A stretch of 8,282 nt of DNA from a bacterium Ga0077546 (GTDB taxonomy: Bacteria; Cyanobacteriota; Vampirovibrionia; Obscuribacterales; Obscuribacteraceae), in contig LNEX01000381.1 of assembly GCA_001464165.1 (NCBI GenBank), forward strand, positions 1-8,282. Reading direction: 5' to 3'. Positions 5,996-8,282 of this stretch are shown here, in pieces. Both the position numbers and the translations under genes were made by a program. Under the pieces are notes generated by a model. It made no database searches and was not told the origin of the DNA. It worked only from the letters and a program-made list of their open reading frames with translations. Position 1 is the first letter of the stretch; each line of letters starts with the position of its first letter.

Positions 5996-7630
5996 ATGAT
6001 GCCGCCGGAAAATCAAGAATCTGCTCAACAAGCCTCTCCGGTTAGACTGGGAGACTTACTGACCGGCGCCGGTTTACTCAAAGCCGAAGACCTAAGGCAG
6101 GCAATGTTAGTTGCTAAAACTCAGTCACTTCCAGTGGGTCGTGTGCTGATTATGTCTGGCTACATTATTGAACCGCACCTGCAAGCAGCAGTGCAGGCTC
6201 AGTCGATGCTGAAAGACGGCTTGATTGACCTAGAAACCGCCCTTGGCAGCTTGCGAGTTATCTCTCGCGATGGCCTGACCATAGATCAGGCTCTTTCTAA
6301 AATGGGTTGGGCTCAACCAGTCAACCAAGTAACCAACAAACTAGGCGAACTCTTAATCGAAGCCGGCCTAGTTAGCCGCGCACAACTAGATGCTGCCTTA
6401 ATTCAAGGCGAGAGCACCAAGCTTCCCCTCGGCAGAGTTTTAGTAACCAACGGTTGGTTGTCAGAACAGCTGCTTTCATCAGCGCTAAACGCCCAAATTC
6501 TAGTTCGCGATCGCCGAGTAACTAGAGAGCAAGCTATTTCTAGCTTACGAGCAGCCCTTGAAAGACAAGTTCCAATCGAACAAACCTTGGCCGAAACCGG
6601 AGTTTCGCTCCATCTAGCTAATGAAACTGTGCGCCTTGGTGAACTGCTAGTCATGGCTAAGCTATTAGACGAAGCAAAGCTGATGCAAGCAGTAGAACTT
6701 GGTCTCGTCAATGAACAACCCATAGGTCAGGTACTAGTCAAAAATGGCATGGTGAGCGAGACCGTCTTACAAACTGCTCTGGCAATACAAACCATGGTTA
6801 CCAAAGGCGAACTGCGCAAAGTACAATGCGGGCGCGTCTTAGAGTTGGTAAACACCGAGAAGCTTTCCTTAGCCGAAGCAGTTGAAAGGGTGCAACCAAC
6901 ACCACCAAGAGACACCTCCAATCTTCCCCTCTACCAATTTTTGCAATTAGCCGGAGTAATCGGTCCTCCAGATATTGAAGAAGCTCTTAAGGTGGGTTCG
7001 CGAGACACACACCTTATGGGACAAATGTTGATGATGACCGGTGCAATCGATCAAAATCTGCTTGGCATTGCCATGAACTGCTCAAGCCTCATGGCTCAAG
7101 GAATATTAAAAACAGAGCAAGCTGTAATTGTGCTTGGCATTTGCTGGAAAAGCAAAGCCACACTAGAAGAGGCTTTCAAGCAACTCGGCTGGAGCTCAGC
7201 CATTATTTCATCGGCTCTTCCTCCGCCAACTCCAGCTGCTCCGCCAGCTCCAGCTGCAACTAATTCGACGACCAACCAAAACATCATTCAACAGAGCCGC
7301 ACTGGCGAACACTCGCTGCCTAAAACTTCCAAACTTGACCAGGCCATTTCTGGGCGCAATAGACAAAGTAGTTCATCTGCTACAGCCCATAACCTCCCAG
7401 CTATGCCAGTTGGGCAAAATCTCACCGTTGAGCAAGGAAGTCTGCAACCTTACGATACTGGTGAGATGTCGCCTATCAGAAAGAAAGAAGAAGCTGACGC
7501 CGCTGCTAGAGCCGCACAAGTGGCCGCACAACAAAGCACCCAAGATAATCCCAGCCAAACAGCATCAGCAAACGACAAACCACCAGCTGGCCCCTCTGTG
7601 AAGAAACGTCTGGCAGACTTAATTCCCTAA
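5996..7630 (+). CDS. Four-repeat MshEN-like domain protein, possible c-di-GMP receptor
   Basis: The 544-residue soluble protein consists of four tandem units at residues 16-105, 114-203, 212-301 and 310-399, with an exact 98-residue period. Each unit resembles the MshEN (type II secretion GspE N-terminal) fold: a half starting with LGE/D-L-L (R17, K115, R213) and a half starting with P-x-G-R/Q (G48, G146, G244, G342). In MshE such paired 24-residue motifs bind cyclic di-GMP. A third segment rich in A and L, ending x-x-LG, completes each unit. The fourth unit is degenerate at its first motif (PLYQFL). Residues 400-544 are a Pro/Ala/Ser/Gln-rich, presumably disordered tail ending VKKRLADLIP. 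No Walker motifs or membrane segments are present, unlike true GspE/PilB proteins. It may read out c-di-GMP or act as a scaffold; binding is inferred. Confidence 0.8.
   Translation: MMPPENQESAQQASPVRLGDLLTGAGLLKAEDLRQAMLVAKTQSLPVGRVLIMSGYIIEPHLQAAVQAQSMLKDGLIDLETALGSLRVISRDGLTIDQALSKMGWAQPVNQVTNKLGELLIEAGLVSRAQLDAALIQGESTKLPLGRVLVTNGWLSEQLLSSALNAQILVRDRRVTREQAISSLRAALERQVPIEQTLAETGVSLHLANETVRLGELLVMAKLLDEAKLMQAVELGLVNEQPIGQVLVKNGMVSETVLQTALAIQTMVTKGELRKVQCGRVLELVNTEKLSLAEAVERVQPTPPRDTSNLPLYQFLQLAGVIGPPDIEEALKVGSRDTHLMGQMLMMTGAIDQNLLGIAMNCSSLMAQGILKTEQAVIVLGICWKSKATLEEAFKQLGWSSAIISSALPPPTPAAPPAPAATNSTTNQNIIQQSRTGEHSLPKTSKLDQAISGRNRQSSSSATAHNLPAMPVGQNLTVEQGSLQPYDTGEMSPIRKKEEADAAARAAQVAAQQSTQDNPSQTASANDKPPAGPSVKKRLADLIP
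6041..7192 (+). repeat. Four in-frame coding repeats of 294 bp
   Basis: The protein repeats correspond to a 294-bp period in the gene. Conserved positions recur exactly every 98 codons, including the R/K-L-G-E/D start and the G of the P-x-G-R/Q motif. At the nucleotide level the units are strongly diverged, so the duplications are old or codon use has drifted under protein-level selection. The last unit is the least conserved. Confidence 0.75.
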
Positions 7631-7946
7631 AGACTGAATTTACCTGCAGCCATTTCACAGAGACCTCTAACAAGCACCGCCAATGGTGTCGCGCACATTG
7701 GCCAATTAACAACTAAATTAAGCTTGAGACTGAGCCCAGAATCGAGATAGAAATTAACGATGAAATCCCAGCCTTGAAGGCGGTTTCCAAGGAGTAGGCC
7801 TTCCGAATATTGGTCAATCAAAAGAGAAGAAAACCAGCCAAGAATGCAGATTTTATGAAATTCACTCAATAATCACAAAGCGCATGGTATGAATAGCAAT
7901 CAAGATCCGCACCCAGACTAAATACTGCGCTGCATAGGAGAACTTC
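7631..7946. other. Intergenic region with no supported gene
   Basis: I see no convincing gene here. A 10-bp palindrome ATTGGCCAAT lies at 7697-7706, and GAAGGC (7776-7781) can pair with GCCTTC (7798-7803) across a 16-base loop. No clear intrinsic terminator follows the MshEN-repeat gene. A good -35/-10 pair for the dismutase gene is not obvious; TAAATACT near 7919 is at best a weak -10. Confidence 0.5.
7936..7940 (+). promoter_or_regulatory. Ribosome binding site of the superoxide dismutase gene
   Basis: AGGAG stands six bases before ATG 7947-7949, a strong Shine-Dalgarno match that fixes the start. Confidence 0.8.
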
Positions 7947-8282
7947 ATGCTTCAGCAAAAAATTACTTACAAGCCATACCCTGTTCAGGATTTCAAACAC
8001 CTGTTGGGCTTAACCGGCATTTCAGACAAGACTTTGGAAATTCATTTCAAGCTTTATGCTGGTTATGTCAAGAACACAAATGATTTGAACGAGAAAATCA
8101 TCGAACTAACAGAAGCTGGCAAAAGCGGCTCACTAGAATACGCAGAATTGAAGCGTCGTTATGGCTTCGAATACAACGGCATGAGACTGCACGAGTACTA
8201 CTTTGGCAACCTCAAGCCAGGCGGTTCTGAGCTGAAAGAATCAAGCGCCATTGGTAAATTGATCACCGAAACCTATTCATCA
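7947..8282 (+). CDS. Fe/Mn-type superoxide dismutase, N-terminal part (partial)
   Basis: The first 112 codons run off the right edge. The product is expected to convert superoxide to oxygen and hydrogen peroxide using a mononuclear Fe or Mn. The N-terminal helical hairpin is visible: H33 in LEIHFKLYAGYV is the likely first metal ligand, with Y40 as the likely counterpart of the active-site gateway tyrosine. H82 in NGMRLHEYYFGNLKPGG is the likely second ligand. The other two ligands (the DxWEHA region) lie beyond the window. The usual HHxKHH pattern after the first ligand is replaced by HFKLYAGY, which I associate with a divergent SOD subgroup, so metal preference cannot be told. No signal peptide is visible, which suggests a cytoplasmic enzyme. 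The upstream gene is on the same strand but 316 bp away, so an own promoter is likely. Confidence 0.9.
   Translation, partial: MLQQKITYKPYPVQDFKHLLGLTGISDKTLEIHFKLYAGYVKNTNDLNEKIIELTEAGKSGSLEYAELKRRYGFEYNGMRLHEYYFGNLKPGGSELKESSAIGKLITETYSS

Noticed and set aside
5996..7630. Type II secretion or pilus ATPase (GspE/PilB)
   Set aside because: Only the N-terminal-type domain is present, repeated; Walker A, Walker B and the zinc-binding cysteines of those ATPases are missing.
7627..7869. Minus-strand open frame of 80 codons after the MshEN-repeat gene
   Set aside because: Starts only at TTG, has no Shine-Dalgarno sequence, and its product shows no recognisable domain.

Overview
This window looks like a chromosomal segment of an environmental bacterium with moderate base composition, compact genes and ordinary bacterial start signals. 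Lineage cannot be fixed without a search. A Vampirovibrionia/Melainabacteria-type (Obscuribacterales) or similar Gram-negative-type host is my tentative guess, from the mix of a sensor-like coiled-coil membrane protein, a protein built of MshEN-like repeats and the style of the superoxide dismutase.

Layout: the last 24 codons of an unidentified plus-strand gene end at 77. Positions 78-703 hold no convincing protein gene but many nested inverted repeats (candidate structured RNA, about 98-590). They end in a striking 58-bp inverted repeat (598-655) that looks like a bidirectional terminator. A large SWIM/SNF2-family helicase-like ATPase (704-4003, minus) follows. A two-TM sensor-like protein with a cytoplasmic coiled coil (4186-5409, minus) lies upstream of it in the same direction. 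A 586-bp divergent intergenic region (5410-5995) carries short tandem repeats, an operator-like inverted repeat and a compact five-hairpin element closed by a 9-bp stem. On the plus strand comes a 544-residue protein made of four gapless 98-residue repeats that resemble the c-di-GMP-binding MshEN domain. After a 316-bp gap with nothing firm in it comes the first 112 codons of an Fe/Mn superoxide dismutase with a good ribosome binding site.

How the genes may work together: the divergent arrangement of a membrane sensor-like protein without an output domain and a stand-alone MshEN-repeat protein without an ATPase suggests a signalling or scaffolding pair, but this is inference. The helicase and the dismutase look like independent housekeeping or stress functions. 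The two candidate RNAs, especially 5641-5830, and the 98-residue repeat protein are the parts most worth a second look.
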